From: Mesaphorura yosii
Lineage: Eukaryota; Arthropoda; Collembola; Poduromorpha; Tullbergiidae
Assembly: GCA_009869945.1 (NCBI GenBank)
Contig: WIXG01000122.1
Coordinates: forward strand, 124,001-188,000
Direction: 5' to 3'
Length of the DNA: 64,000 bases
Shown: piece after piece, positions 21,390 to 34,448 of the stretch
Numbering within the stretch: the stretch's first letter is position 1
How the letters are laid out: each line of letters starts with the position of its first letter
Program-made: the position numbers and the translations under genes
Notes under the pieces: generated by a model
What the model was told of the DNA's origin: nothing
The model's database searches: none
The model's input: the letters and a program-made list of their open reading frames with translations, nothing else

Positions 21390-21592
21390 GTTGAAGATTA
21401 ACAGAAACGGTATCAGAACGCAAGAGTGTATTGGAGTTTAACAACACTTATCAGTACACAACAAAGTACTGAAGATTAACAAAAACAGTTGCCAGAAGAA
21501 GGGTTACCAACAGATCCAACAGGTTGAAGAATTAACGAGAACAATTAACAACAGATAAAGCTCATGCAAGAGTTAACGAAAACAGATATCAA
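21390..21592. repeat. Decayed tandem array upstream of KDM5
   Basis: Five related units with a core like GAAGATTAACARAAACRGT followed by ATCAG or GCCAG, beginning near 21393, 21433, 21471, 21526 and 21568. Spacing is 38-55 bases. The array lies about 250-450 bases upstream of the first KDM5 coding exon, so it could be part of the promoter or 5' UTR, or simply an old minisatellite. Confidence 0.65.
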
Positions 21593-24500
21593 TTAGTAGT
21601 TGGCTATCAGTAATTCGCGACCCTATCGGCACTGAATCGGAGAGAAATAAATTAATCGCCAGAACAGAATGAAGAACGAAGGAAAACTGAAGAACCTAAC
21701 ACACAAGACGACGGTCGAGCAGAGACTAAGCTTGCCTCGCCTCGTCTTTTTTGAACTCCAAAACTCTAAAACAATAACAGGCATGCGGTTGCTATGCCGC
21801 TTGGCTGCTAACTGCTGACGGTTGGCTTTGGCTTCTGTGACCAAACGTGACACTGACAGAAGCGCCTCGCTCAACGTGACGACGGAACGGAGTTCAGTCA
21901 TCTCCTATTCCAGCCTGCCTGCCTGCTTTCATTACTCTGTGCTGGGCCAGTACGCAGTGCCGTTGAGAGAGTTGTCCAGAGCTGATTTGCATAAATTCGG
22001 GCCAGCGTTATGCAAATTGCTCAGTGGGTCAACAACTCCAGGTATCCACTTGCACTTTCTTACCTCGGACTTCATAAAGAGGCAGGGCTGGCAGGGAGAC
22101 GGGACGACGACTTGAAACGGCTCGACTCACATCAGCAGTAGCAGAAAGAAAATATGGTACACTTTGTACAGCGTGGCTTCTCGTGCTCTATCTCAGCTAT
22201 CCATCGCAAATACTTGTCTCATCAATGCCAGGGTGATTTCTTGTCAGGGTCGGGTCGGTCGAAATTCACCCCGTTCCAAGTGACAGCGAAATCTCCTAAA
22301 TTTCGCTTACTCAGCACTTTCTTATACGCGTACTTTAACCGTGCTCGTAATTTGAGACGCAACCCGGTAAAAATGACGGCTTTTTACTCCTAATCTCAAC
22401 TTTTGTTAAAGCCTCCTCCCACACATTTTGCAGTAATTATTTCACTGATCAGAAAATTTATGTTTTCTTACATCACAATCACAAAATGAAGGACACGCAG
22501 CACTAAACAACCTTTTGTTTGGCAGTAAACCAAAGCAAAGCTTGAAAACACTGTTGAAAGTGACCGGACGGAGAAGGAGCAAGCGTCATCTCTTGAAAAC
22601 TACACGATACGAACAATGTTGTGTTTTTATGACTATGACCTGAGGTACCGATTGCTGATTTTCCCATAGCATGCATACGAGATCATATTACAGCTGGGTG
22701 CTCATCATTTAGTTTGCATTGCGGGCCGCCACTGCACTGCGCTGCAGCAGTGCAGATTAGCAAAAACCACTGGACAGGAGCATTTAAAGGACATCATCTG
22801 CCTACCAAACCTTGAAGGAGGGCATTCATAATTTTATTGATGTACTCAGTTTCACTTTTGTTGCGATTAAGATTACGATTGCCATTTGCTACTGTGAGCC
22901 TTGACAAAGAAAAACGAGAACGAGATGATCTTGGCTGTGACTGTGGGTTATGTTTTGACTGCTATTGCTGTTGCTATTTTGCTATGCAATGCAAAGTAAG
23001 AAAACAACCCTGCGAGAATAAGAATGGAAATGAGACAGCCTCTTCAGCCTCACCAATACAATGACGAAAGAAAACGTCAACGGTTTCACGAACTTGCTTG
23101 CCTTGCAGGTTGTTAACATTAAATGTGATAACAATTATAATATGGAAAGTGCTTGGCTAGCAAAGTAGCATTGCGACCTCGTATGTATATTTGTATCATT
23201 TCCTTTTCACAATGTCCCATCGGCTTAAGACTAAGCAAGCTCTGATTGTTTCAGTAAATTAGTTTCCTATGCAAGCAAGCCTATCCAATGCGTCTCATAA
23301 TTTAATCGACACCGAAATTTAAATGTGTGAACCTTGTTTACTTTCGCTTTTAAGTTCGTAATTACCAATTGTTCTCGACTTATGCGACGAATAATATGGA
23401 ATTCACTGCGCTCCGCTAATGCAATGAAACATTGAGCAAAGGTTTCGAATTTTGCAAGCCCACAGTTAACAAAATTCAAATGAACATCATTACTTCGTTC
23501 CAAACTGACTAAGACGAAGATTTTGCTCAGAGTGTCTGAGCTGAAGACAAAGGCTCGGGAGAGATTCTTTCTGAATGGGATTCGCTGCAGGATTCACGAA
23601 GGGTAAAAGCAAATATCCATAATGTCTCGCTCTTCACTTATGTGTCTATTTATATTTATGCGTTGTGGATTTACTTGGACAAAAGTCCATGGAGCAGTCA
23701 AGTTTTATCGTCTTGGAATCCTTCGGTACCTGGAGAGAGACAAGACAAATAAAGCTCACTTTCTTGGCTCCAAACGCGCTTTGGAACAAGTGAGCGCTGG
23801 CTGGCTTCTTTCATAAGTTGTGTGTGAAAACACCGTTTCTGAACAGTTAACAGCCAGGCGATCGTCATGCCGGTGTGCTAGGTGAAGGTAAAGAAAATAG
23901 AAGCAGGTAAGTAACACCGCAATAACGTGGACTCATGATGACATGACATTCTTCGAAAAGAAACAGAAAAGACGAAGAGCGACCGTAATAATCATGCCTT
24001 GTGGTGCCTTCAGATGAGGATGGAATCAGGCGTCTTCGGAATAAATCATACACACAGCATACTTGAGAGACCCCAGTCAAGAGCACGGCAACCGACTGGA
24101 AAATGAGTTGCAAAGGTTACAATTTATGACGAACATAAAACACACCATCAACGCTGGTAAACAACCTGCAAGTGCAAGATTGAAACCTAGAGAACAGACC
24201 TCAGACAGCAGAGCGTGGACAGGAAAGAAAAGTGTCAAATTTTGCTTTTTTTCTCAATCAATAAAGGACGAATCTTTCAAACGTTTGCAATCATCATTCA
24301 TGAATTTTGCACTTATACCAGCCAGAGCTGGAGTTTCCAAAAGAATTCCGATTCGCTTTCTCCTAATCAAAGATTTCTTATTGACACTGCTAACTGATTA
24401 ATTCTCTGGTTCAGATAAATCACGTTTCACAAACAATTTCGGTTCGGGCATCTGCAATTAAAGCGATTTGCGAATTTATTTTTCTAATTTTTCAACGCAA

Positions 24501-25629
24501 AGGATCGTTTTCGGATAAACGCAGTTTTCCTCGCATCCGCTTTTGTTTCCGATGCCTGCTGATACGCGGAGCACGGAGTCGGTTTAATTTCCAAATAAAT
24601 TCCTTCATATTTATATTGGAGAGTGAATATAAATAAAAATATAAATTGTTACGTATTCTCTCATGTTATTAAGTACGAAAGGAGTAGCCCGCTGCGAGAA
24701 CACCGAGGGATAGCTGGCCCAGCATTTAAAAAAGAAATGAAGAATTATGCTTTGGCGTGCTTGTGCAGGAATTATTTTATTACCTAACATTCCGACCGAC
24801 AGGTAGAACAGTTTTCTTCCTTGCTCCGACGCAGCCAGCCACAAAAGAGCCATGCCATGCCAGGATCAGACCAGCACGGATCACGCAGGCGTATCATCCT
24901 CAATTCCTCACTGTGATCAGGAAATTAACAAATTCAAGCTATGAAGCTGAAACAAAGTTGCGGCATTGCATGCGGTGGGTGTGGGGTGAGGGGAATGAGA
25001 AATTGAAAATACTTTTAAAAAAGCAAAAGAATGAACGAAAGACACGTTTTGGAATTCAATACAAGGATTGCGGCGTTCCAATTCCATGAATAGAACAAAA
25101 TTCACAGAAAGCCAGTCATCAATTTAAAATAAAACATGAGAAATTTAGCAATTCGCTGATTAGCACTCAAGATTTTTCAGCCATGTCTTTGAAGTCCGAG
25201 TTTTCCGAATTCGGACGCAGCTTGAGGTGGCAAGGTATCTTTGCACGGAGGGCAGGTGATTATTTGTGGGGGGGTTTTTACCAAAAATTTGCTACGTTGT
25301 TTATGGCCTTGATAATTTCAGGGTAGCTGGGCAGTTTACGAGACTCCCTCATAACCACACACATAAACAATTCCAGTTATTACAAAGTCAAGCTAATTTA
25401 GGTTGGAATGCTTCTACGTACCGCTTCCTTTCTTCGCTCCAGAGCAATAAAGACTACTGATCTTAAATACTTCGTACGAGCAGAGCACTTGCACTGAGCA
25501 TTTTTGTTGTACATTTATTATTCTATTAAAACATGACGGTATTCGAAACTTCACACCTTTTGTGTTCATACAAATACTTTCCCATAAAATCCTGCATCAG
25601 GGGTTATAATAAAGTTCACTTGTTTCCTC
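21593..25629. other. Intergenic region without recognised genes
   Basis: No exon similarity seen on either strand. The near part should contain the KDM5 promoter. A Cys-rich 75-codon frame (22837-23064) and two frames of about 110 codons (24063-24401, 24757-25089) have no recognisable motif, and their composition looks random. Confidence 0.35.
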
Positions 25630-25784
25630 CAGCAGCAGCAGCAGCAGCCTAATCATCTTCGCATCACTCGAGTGCGAGTTGTCTTGTCGGTACCGTTGCC
25701 ACTAAATTACAACTTACAAGCACTTACTCTTTGTTCAGATGCCTTTTGTCATATCATCATCTGCCTCCACGCTGCTGCTGCTGC
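25630..25784. repeat. CAG tract and CTG tract in inverted arrangement
   Basis: A CAG run (25630-25648, six units) is followed 122 bases later by a CTG run (25771-25784, nearly five units). On one strand they are complementary and could pair. No exon surrounds them, so they are not coding poly-Gln. Confidence 0.7.
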
Positions 25785-26801
25785 ATTCTCCAGTAATAAT
25801 CGTAATAATAAGGGACTAAGAGGGCACTTCCTGTTCTCCAACAATTTATGAGATTGCATTCGAGATCAGAAAACATTCCATTCACAAGCCAGGCGGCAGA
25901 GATGCGTTCCTCTCATCTTCTCATTCATAAAAATAAATTACATCATCTAATTCATGCCCGCATGCTCCGACATTCCAGCCAGCCTTTTACCTTAACGCTG
26001 AATTGAAGAATTTTATGCATTTCCGATTCTTCTCAGATCATTAACACATTGTTCTGAGTCCTTACGAACCTGTCCAGCTGCGACAGTGCAGAGCAGCACA
26101 GCACAAATTCTCAAGTAAATTACATTTGTAGAGTTTTGTGCAGGGAAAGCTGCGTAGAGTATATCGTTGTAAGCAAATTACGAGCGGCGAATGGGACGAG
26201 TTCAAGGAGAGTTAAAAGCAAAGTGTTTAAATTTGCTCTGGACCAGGCAACCGTCGTGTGTGTTCAAAGTAAATAAAGTTTATTCATAAAGACGTACGCA
26301 ATATTTTATGACTTGCGTCGCTCTGCGCCTTCTCAGCTTGCCAATTGCTACTTGCCTTCCGTTTGGTATTTGCGAAGTTCCAGGTTTTTTCACAAAGTAC
26401 ACGAATGTACATTGAAAATCAATTAGTTATGATTGTGGCTGCTTTGGCTGCTTCTCAGGAGTTAGCGTAGTGTCATAAATGATGTCTTACCATTAAGAAT
26501 AAGTTCCAAGACGCACACGCATACGAACTCAGTTACTCTTTTATTTTCAAGATGTCGCTCAGTCTACGATCACGTTTGATAGTCTATTTACTCTTCTGGT
26601 GTATGAAGAGCGTATGCTACAAATAAAATTGCCTGGGCCGCAAAAGTCGAGGACAGAGAAGCACATGCCTTTTGGGACGAACTCTTCTTGCTCGTGGCCA
26701 GACTCAGGAGAAAACTTTGTCCAGTGGTCAGTGGAAAAATGTCACCACCGCTCACCGATTGGCTTCCTGGCTGCGACCCGTTTCTAGTTGAAATGCGGTC
26801 G
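25785..26801. other. Region downstream of the protease homolog
   Basis: About 1 kb beyond the stop codon of the protease homolog. It should contain its 3' UTR on the minus strand; a candidate AATAAA (minus) lies near 26540. No other gene seen. Confidence 0.35.
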
Positions 26802-29800
26802 TCACCCGCGCCGCCTCGAGTCGGCTGGGATCGTGACGCGGCTCAGGTCGTACCACGGAATTCTGGCGGACAGCGTCAGATCAATCCAGGGTCTCACTTT
26901 CGTCACGTCCACGTACACTCCAGGAACACCTTGAGCTGATGCACAGGAAGGAATTAAGAAGGTAGTTAGTTAAGCGACATTTTCTCTTTACCTCCGCAGC
27001 CGACTCCCCAAGAGACAAGTCCGGCGAGGACGTAGCGCCACGGATCCTGCGTGCTCTGGCAGACAAGCCCGCCTCCGCCATCACCCTGGAAAAACATTGA
27101 GCATTATTATTCTAACCAGCCCCAACAGGCACGTGTCACGCAATGCTGCGATCGTATCAAGCTTTTAGGAGGGACAACAGCTGTCATCCGCAGTTTCAAA
27201 GTACAGGGTACAGATGACATTGAGAGAAGATGTCCACTTACAACGCAAGTGTCCAAATCTTTAAATCCACCAGCGCACAAAAAACTGGAATGCAAATTAA
27301 AGCTCGAGCCCAGATTCGTCCTCCGTAGCGCCTTCTCACAAATTGGTTTCGACATAATGGGAAGCTCGACTTCTTTCAGAATGACTTGGTACGAACCAGC
27401 TTTGTCTGCAAAACAAACGTGACGGGATTGTTTACTAATTTTGTGTTGAACAAGCAGAGCAGGAACACAGGACAAAGGCATACGTTTGACAAGATCATAT
27501 TAATTGAGTCCTGATACAGAATGCAGGATAATTTATGCGGAATCCCATCATTCCCACTTTTATCATTGTGTCCGGTTCTATTATGTTCAGCTCTGAATTG
27601 AAGGACTTGGCTTTTGGAGAAGAAAAAGACAAGCAAAATCTTGTCTTTTATTTTCGCATTCGCAACAAGATTTGAGCATGAGGACTCTTATGAATTCAAG
27701 TCTCACACTGTCGACATACCAGGCACAGATTGCGAGCGACAATCATGACCGGCGTAAGCAGAGATTGAAATATCATACACACCAACAATAACTTGAGTAA
27801 ACAATTCCATAAATTAAGGGCCGGAGGAATGCAGCAGATCTTCGTGCTGGTTGCTGGTGTCTCTCTCTTGAATCTTTGACTGTACAAATCTTTTCAGCAT
27901 TCGTGTTTCTTTATCTTTTGCTCTCGTGATGCTATTCAGTGCGCTGGGCGAAGTCTCGCGGACCGACTGCAATGCAATCTACGCATTGATGAGTTGGTAA
28001 TGAGATTAGATTAAAGTATTGAAATCCAATTAAGCGCAGGCGAAAGCGAATCTCCAAGGGCAGATCAAAGGCAGGGTTCATAATCAAATCAAAGTTGTCA
28101 CGCAAATACTTTTTTGCGTGAAGATGATTACCATTATTAAGAAGCAAGTTGCTTCTGAATCTGAACATAAAAAATTCAATTATGCGAGCCACTCTGAGGT
28201 ATTACTCATCAAAAGAGCTAAAAAATTGTAGTCACAATCACGCACACTCACAATTCACAATCAATCTTTACGTAAACTCACCGAATTGGTCTTTCCCCCA
28301 GCCCGTCGCCCAGCAGGATAGGTTTTCGTAGTTGGGAAGGACATCGGGCAGGCAGATTGTGTCAATGTGCGGTGCGAGGACGGCAGAAGTGGACAAAAAG
28401 ATGAGAGCCACGTCGTAGTAGAGCCCGCCAGCGTAATACTGCGGGTGGACGACAATTTCTTCTCCAATTATGTCCTGTCCAGCTCAAAATCATTAATAAC
28501 TCATTAACTGGACCTGACTGAGCCAATGTCCGAACTCTGAAGAAATGCGGACGAGCTGATACTTGATGACCCCAACGCTCTCGCGTCTGAAGTCCATTTT
28601 TAGGTTTTATTTGAATTTGAAGTAGTCGGGCTATTTACTTTCCTTTCTCTTGCGAAAATAGACCGGCCGGCTCCTCGTCGCAAGAATTTCGAGCTTGCTA
28701 TGTGTAAAAAGCATTTAAGTCTCTCGTGTCATGCATGCCCGAGTGTAGAAAACGCGCTTTTCTGTTTTTTTTTAAATACTATTTGCTTAGGATTGGAATT
28801 TGAATGTGTAAACAAATACTGTGAGCTGGTACGACTTATTTGAGGTTACAAGATAAAGGAGGCAGCCCTTTGCAGCGCATGTCTACGAGGCAGATGAATT
28901 CCTCGCATTATTTAATTGGTCACATGCGCACAAGACCGCATTTCGACGGACTAAGATTATGCGTGCAGCCGCAGAATCCTTAAAGGACAATAATTGTTGA
29001 CTGTAAAATGCCCATTGTTACGCTTTGAGAAATTAATTGCTTCAGAAGAGATTTGCTTTGAGATCAAGACGCAGTTCCCAGGAAAGAGAGGCCAAGATGC
29101 CAATGCATACATAGGCTTCGGCTCAGACTCAAGAATGCGTGATTATAATGGAAAGAGATGAAGAACACTTTCAATTTCTGTTCTCACAGCTCACACAAAG
29201 TGAGATCAACAAAGAAGAAATAAATTATTTGTGGTTTAAATGACGACTCTGAGATTTTCCGAGTGCAAGCATGAGCTGTGCTTTGATTCTAATTTGTAGT
29301 CGTCCGTCGTGCATCTTGCATTCAAGCTTACTGACTGACCTGATGTGGATAAAATTCGTTTACAGATTGTGTGTCCCATTCGCCAAGTCTGATCACAAAG
29401 TCTGAGCCCGTTTTTCTAAACAATATGCATGTTATAACCAGCCATTTTTCATTGCTAAATAGGGAAAGTTAATAATTATTCGGTTGTGAAGTTACCCATG
29501 AACGCAGTGTGCCGCGGTGACGACGACCGAGGGCCAAATCAGAGCTCCACCACAGACAAACTTGTAGCTCTTCTCCCCGTTGATAATTTTGGGCGTCAGA
29601 ATGGCCGCCATCCACGGATATTCGCCAAACTGAGTTTCAGTAGCCTGTGGACAAAAAATGTCGAAAGTGATTGTTAGGCTTGATGAAGAGTTACGAATTT
29701 GTGCGGTCATAAAATTGAATGGCATGCAATACGCGAGTTTCGTCAACTTGACTGTGGTGTTTCACGTGTCAGGGTGATATTTAATCTCGAGCAGCTGACA

Positions 29801-31164
29801 TTTTGCCACTTCATGCAGGCACGCAAGTCATTAAAGCAGCCTCGAAGAACCGAAATGTGATTGGCATGAAACACAATTAGACGTCTCACTATCACCACTT
29901 TGCACGAGATCTTGTTTTGTCTGCAATACTGTAATGGTGACATGTGTAATCATTTGTTGCAGGCCGACTTTGACTTGACAAAAGTCATTTGAGAGTCTGT
30001 TCGAAAGGCAGGCGTGAGACGTGAGTCAAGTCCAAATTGAATCAATTGAACATGTCTCCAATTCATTTCACTCGCCCGTGCAAAGAAATGAATAAATTAG
30101 GAACGCTCTAATGAAGACAATTCGTTTGCTCAAATACTCGGCTGGCCGTTGTAGAAGTCTCGACTGCATTCTTGGTCTTACTTGAGCACCGGACTCTATG
30201 GCCGTGATTGCCATTATGAAGATTCATTCATAAAACAAGTCAATAAAATGCACCTTGTTGATTCCTGCGTAAGTCTCATTTACTAATGAATCGAGATGCA
30301 AAGACAAGATTCCAACGGGTCAAGACAAAGTGAGGAATGTCAACAAGTATCTGCGTCCGACCAGATTGCCTTTCAGATAGTTGCATCATATTGTTACTTA
30401 ATGGATTCGCATGCAGCATGTCGTCCATCGTGCCGCATGATGCACTAGGCACCTGTGCAAAACTGCGCGTGCGATAATTGCCAATAGCGTAAAGAGAACA
30501 TGCAGAAATCAAACCTGCGGTGCTCCCAGCACTCTTGCGTTCACTCCTTTCGGATTCAGCGTTCCACATTTGGGCGTGAAACCTGGAAAAGCCGTGACCG
30601 GTGGCGTAGTGGGTGTTGGAGTCGGCATGAAGCGGCAGCACACAAAATCTTTAATCCCGCATTGCCAACCGTAGCCGTGTCGGGTCTCAGCGTCAGTAAC
30701 GTCAAAATCAGCGACAACCTTTAGTTTTTAGAGAATAAGCTGGTATTGAGATTCGTTGTCTGATATACTGAAGCGGTTTTGAAACTAACCGCGTTTCCCA
30801 CACACAGGTAAGATGGTATACAAATGCAGGGGTCCTCCGACGGAGACGAAGGGTACACTTGTGGAAAAATCAGTCCAGACTTCTTGTTTGCGCTGGAATT
30901 CGCCGCGTCGATTCGTCGTGTGGCCTTTTGCGCGTCTTGCCCATTTTTCGTTGCTGTTACCCTTTCCGTTTTTACGGGAGCACGCTCTTCGGCCTGTCCG
31001 CTCTTGGAAGTGGTGGCGGCAGGAAAATGAATGCCGATGGGCACGGGCTTTGTCGCCGTCGTTCCGTTTTTGCCGAATGCCTGCCCTGACGCAATTTTGC
31101 ATATGTACGCAAGTAGTATTAGACAATAGCTCCAAAAAATTAATTTTGCAGTGAATGGCTTCAT
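26802..31164 (-). CDS. CLIP-domain serine protease homolog (inactive)
   Basis: Secreted, trypsin-like cofactor protein of the CLIPA / prophenoloxidase-activating-factor type. Exons: 31164-30790, 30718-30515, 29644-29496, 29415-29340, 28474-28282, 27405-27242, 27085-26992, 26929-26802 (TGA); sum 1383 bases, 460 residues. The signal peptide is about residues 1-27 ([20 protein letters not shown]). A basic Ser/Ala/Lys-rich linker leads to a CLIP domain with six cysteines at 113, 115, 121, 145, 152 and 153. A Pro/Thr linker with the bridging Cys176 follows, then the protease fold: TAAHC (H239), YYDVAL (D289), GWGKDQFG, and GDGGGGLVC, where Gly390 stands in place of the catalytic Ser. It is therefore predicted to lack proteolytic activity. 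About 25 residues follow the usual end of the fold (PWIDLTL) and are basic. Such homologs in insects help activate prophenoloxidase; that role here is inference. Confidence 0.93.
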
Positions 31165-31211
31165 TGTAAGCTGAAGCAGAAAATTATCGCTGTCTTGAGC
31201 GCGGTGATGTT

Positions 31212-31251
31212 AAACTGGGTTTCCGATACGAAACTTGCCTATCATTTTATA
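31212..31251 (-). promoter_or_regulatory. Candidate core promoter (TATA plus initiator)
   Basis: On the minus strand, GTATAAAATG has its TATA box at 31251-31244, and about 30-35 bases downstream is CCCAGTTT, close to the arthropod initiator TCAGTY. The predicted start near 31216 would leave a 5' UTR of about 50 bases before the ATG at 31164, with no upstream ATG. Spacing is slightly long for a textbook TATA-Inr pair. Confidence 0.45.
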
Positions 31252-34200
31252 CCCGGATTTTATTTGGGTCAACGACTGCCGATGTCCATCGAATATTAAA
31301 TCGAATGAATGATATTCCATCTCGAGCAGGAAATTGATCACAACACCATAAGCCAAAAACAAGCGTTTCCCAAATTTGCATGCTAGTTGCAAGCTTTTTC
31401 CTAAATTAGCAACTAATACGTAGTAAGGTGACAGTAATGTGCATGTTTTCTGAAGGCATGCACAGCGAAAACCAAAGGTTGGCGTAATGAGCCCAATTCC
31501 TAATCCACAGTAAAAATAAGAAAGTAGTCCACAATCGTGCAAAGAAGAGCAGACATTTGCTTTGCGTGCGAAGAGCATCGATTACAAGTCACAGATAGAA
31601 TTGATTTCTCAAAGACGGCATATTTAGCCTAGATAGAACGCATGGAATTGCAATTGCCCAAGACAATAAATTGTGCACATAGAAGTTTTGAGTTAATTGG
31701 CGCTCGTGAATTTCTTCAAAAATGATTCAAAATCCGCGCTAATCAAAAGTCCTGCCACAACTTTCGTGGATTTAAATGCCTGTTACATGCTTCACGAGGT
31801 AAGCAATGCTAATTAGGGCGTAATGTTATCCAAGCAAGACGCACTGACCCTGAAGCTATAGGTATAGGCACCATAGGATATAGGTATAGCTTATATGAAA
31901 TTTCTCTTATATTAAAACTTTTAGCTGCATGCGAGTCTGGGCCTAATCTAACTTGTTTTAGAATCAGTGGGACCTAAGGTTTCTAAAAATACTCGATTTT
32001 TTAGTCTACTCAGAGGTGGCCCAAAAACGGGCCAAATCCGGTAAAATCCTTTATGTCAATCGAATTAATTTTTAACGTTGGACCTCATTTACTGTCATTG
32101 ATGGACAACTAATCGAATCGTGTTATCAATTCACCTGCAATAGGCATGCACGAGTTTTTGTTGTGACTATCCGATTAAAGACCAGAAGCACGTAATCGAC
32201 GTATAATGTTTATGTCATCGTCATCCAACTCGACAGACTGACTGCATTGCAAAGAAAACTAATTTCAGGCTGAAGGTTCATAAATTATGGGAAATTTGAA
32301 ATTAATTCCTTTCAATGACTGAACTCTTCAGTCTTCTTGTCGACAAGTCGCATGTCACATTTCGTTGTCATCGCATTCCATTCATTAATGTATGCACAAA
32401 ACGAACGAGCTCGGCTCGAAGTGTGAAGGTTCATTCTGATAAAAATAAAAGCTGCTGGACAAATCTTACGAAAAGAAGTGGAGTAGCTTGATAGTCAAAG
32501 CAAAATGCATAATGTCAATGCACTTATTGATGGCCAATATTTGTCTTGAATTTAGACTCCATACAAATACGCCTACCCTACCTGCAAATGCCAACGTGCT
32601 CACACATTCAACAGTATCACAGTATCAATGAATTACGGGATATTACTCGATACGAAGAATGAAGGCGCGACGGCCTGCGTGTTCGTCTACATTTCTTCTT
32701 TTATTACTTCGTTCAACCGTCAGCCGTCTTCGTTGCGTTTACACACTTTAAAACCAGGAATTAAAATATTCCCAAATCGGCAAAAGCATGCCATGCAAAA
32801 AGAAAAACAACCCTGCTCATCACGTTCAACTCGGCTTGAATGCTAAACTTAAGCTGCTACTGCGTTGAATCGGTCATGGAAGAATGAGTCATGACTCACT
32901 TCCACAAGCAATTAAAATGCGTGGCACCAGAACAGCCATAAATTACGCGTACACCAAAGCTAAACTCACAAAAAAGAAATGGAACAAACAAATAAGTGTC
33001 AAAATATTCCAATGCAATCCTCACGCATGCAAATGTAAAGCACGTTAATTTTTGACACGGAAAGAAGTCTGGTCAAGGAATCTCAGTTAAAAATTCAGCT
33101 TTCGAGCTTTCTCTCCGGCGCGGCGTTTGTTTCCGTTTTAACAAGCAGGTTCATTTTTCATTTTTCTAGTTTGTGATGCGCAAAAATATTTCTGTGTCTG
33201 TCGCCATCGCCCCGTGTGCCCGGCACCTTCCGAGCTCAATAACTCATGTTGGACACAATAAGTTTCGAAATAACTATATTTTTCCAGTGGTTTCTCTTTG
33301 TGCTGGGCTCCGAGAGCGTCTTTGTTGAAATGAGAATGGGCGTATCAAATCGTACAGAAAGAAGGGCCAGTAAAAGGCCGGTTGAGAATATCATTCAGTT
33401 GGGCAGTTAATTATTGTTATAGTTTATGAATCTCTGCGGTGCACCTTCGAACGAGGCAAGTGCAACGGGACCGCGCACCCAGCCATACTTGCTGCATTCT
33501 TACTGCATAGTTCTCCGAGAGTCCCTGCGTCGAGGAATTGTCTGTGTACTTTAGTTTTGCGGATAACGAAATAATAAATCGGCACTTCGACATTTATGTA
33601 ACCCGCCTCCTCGCTTTATAGCCAACAATCAGGGAGAAAAACACTTCTTCTGTGTTCCCGGGTTTGCCGTAACATTGAAAAGGCAAGACGAAATCCCAGA
33701 AAATTGTGGGATTAGGCACTGTAAACGGGCACTACAAAAGTCAGGCCTCTTTTAACTTGACCGTGCAATGCAACAAGTGATCCCTTTGTAAGTCTCTCTT
33801 GACGACCGAGTGATAATAAGAGACTCTTGTCACCTTCGCCTGCTTGACATTTCAAATCCAAAGGTTATGGCGAGCATATGACGAATCAGGCTAGAAAGGT
33901 AACAGGTGTCAGGAAACCTGAATACGTGTTGAGCATCTCACAGAGTAACGATGAGGACTAATTACTAATTTCAGTTTATGCTTGATGCTTCAGCTTACAG
34001 GAATTACATCCATGTAAGCATTCATTCCATTCGCATCTTTCATTTGTTGTCCTCACTTTCCCGAATTTTCATAAGTTCAAATTCGCAATTAAGGCTTTGG
34101 GTAAGCACGTCTTGGCGCTGCCAGACGACTGGATACTGCCCAGTTTCAATGCTTGCGTATGCCCATTTCGTGACCATTGTACTTTTACTGCACACATCGT

Positions 34201-34307
34201 TCTCAGAAATTGGATTGTTGGTTACTTGATACGGGTCCACAATTTCAACAGAATGTCGCCGTGCACGCACGCACGTTAAAATGGGATGTCAATTTTTCGA
34301 TCTTGAG
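31252..34307. other. Start of gene desert
   Basis: No exon similarity on either strand. The stretch 31252-31600 is probably upstream regulatory DNA of the protease homolog. Open frames are short. Confidence 0.35.
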
Positions 34308-34448
34308 AATAATTCCCTTTTGCATGAAAAAAGCTTTTATAAAATAGTTCATGAGATTATTCATTCTGAACAAAAGAAATAATTATACCTTTGCATGAAA
34401 TCATGTTTTTAAAAAATAATTCAAATCTTCATGACAATATTCAAAAAT
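34308..34448. repeat. Imperfect 70-base tandem duplication
   Basis: Two adjacent copies start at AATAATT (34308 and 34378), each followed by CCTTTTGCATGAAA-like sequence and an AT-rich TTTTWWAAAATARTTC block. The offset is 70 bases. It is AT-rich and shows no coding potential. Confidence 0.65.

Noticed and set aside
28521-28604. Extra exon of the protease homolog between NEFYPHQ and [11 protein letters not shown]
   Set aside because: An acceptor-like CTTCAG and an open frame exist, but the intron that would follow is only about 40 bases, the sequence has no family match, and the direct join [14 protein letters not shown] matches other CLIP proteases.
30276-30641. 121-codon minus-strand frame overlapping protease homolog exon 2
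   Set aside because: It is a different frame of the real exon that runs on into the intron; the true frame gives the CLIP cysteines and CGTLNPKG.
30785-31154. Overlapping frames of 110-116 codons across exon 1 of the protease homolog on both strands
   Set aside because: They are shadows of the signal peptide and linker exon; the chosen frame alone has a signal peptide and joins in phase.
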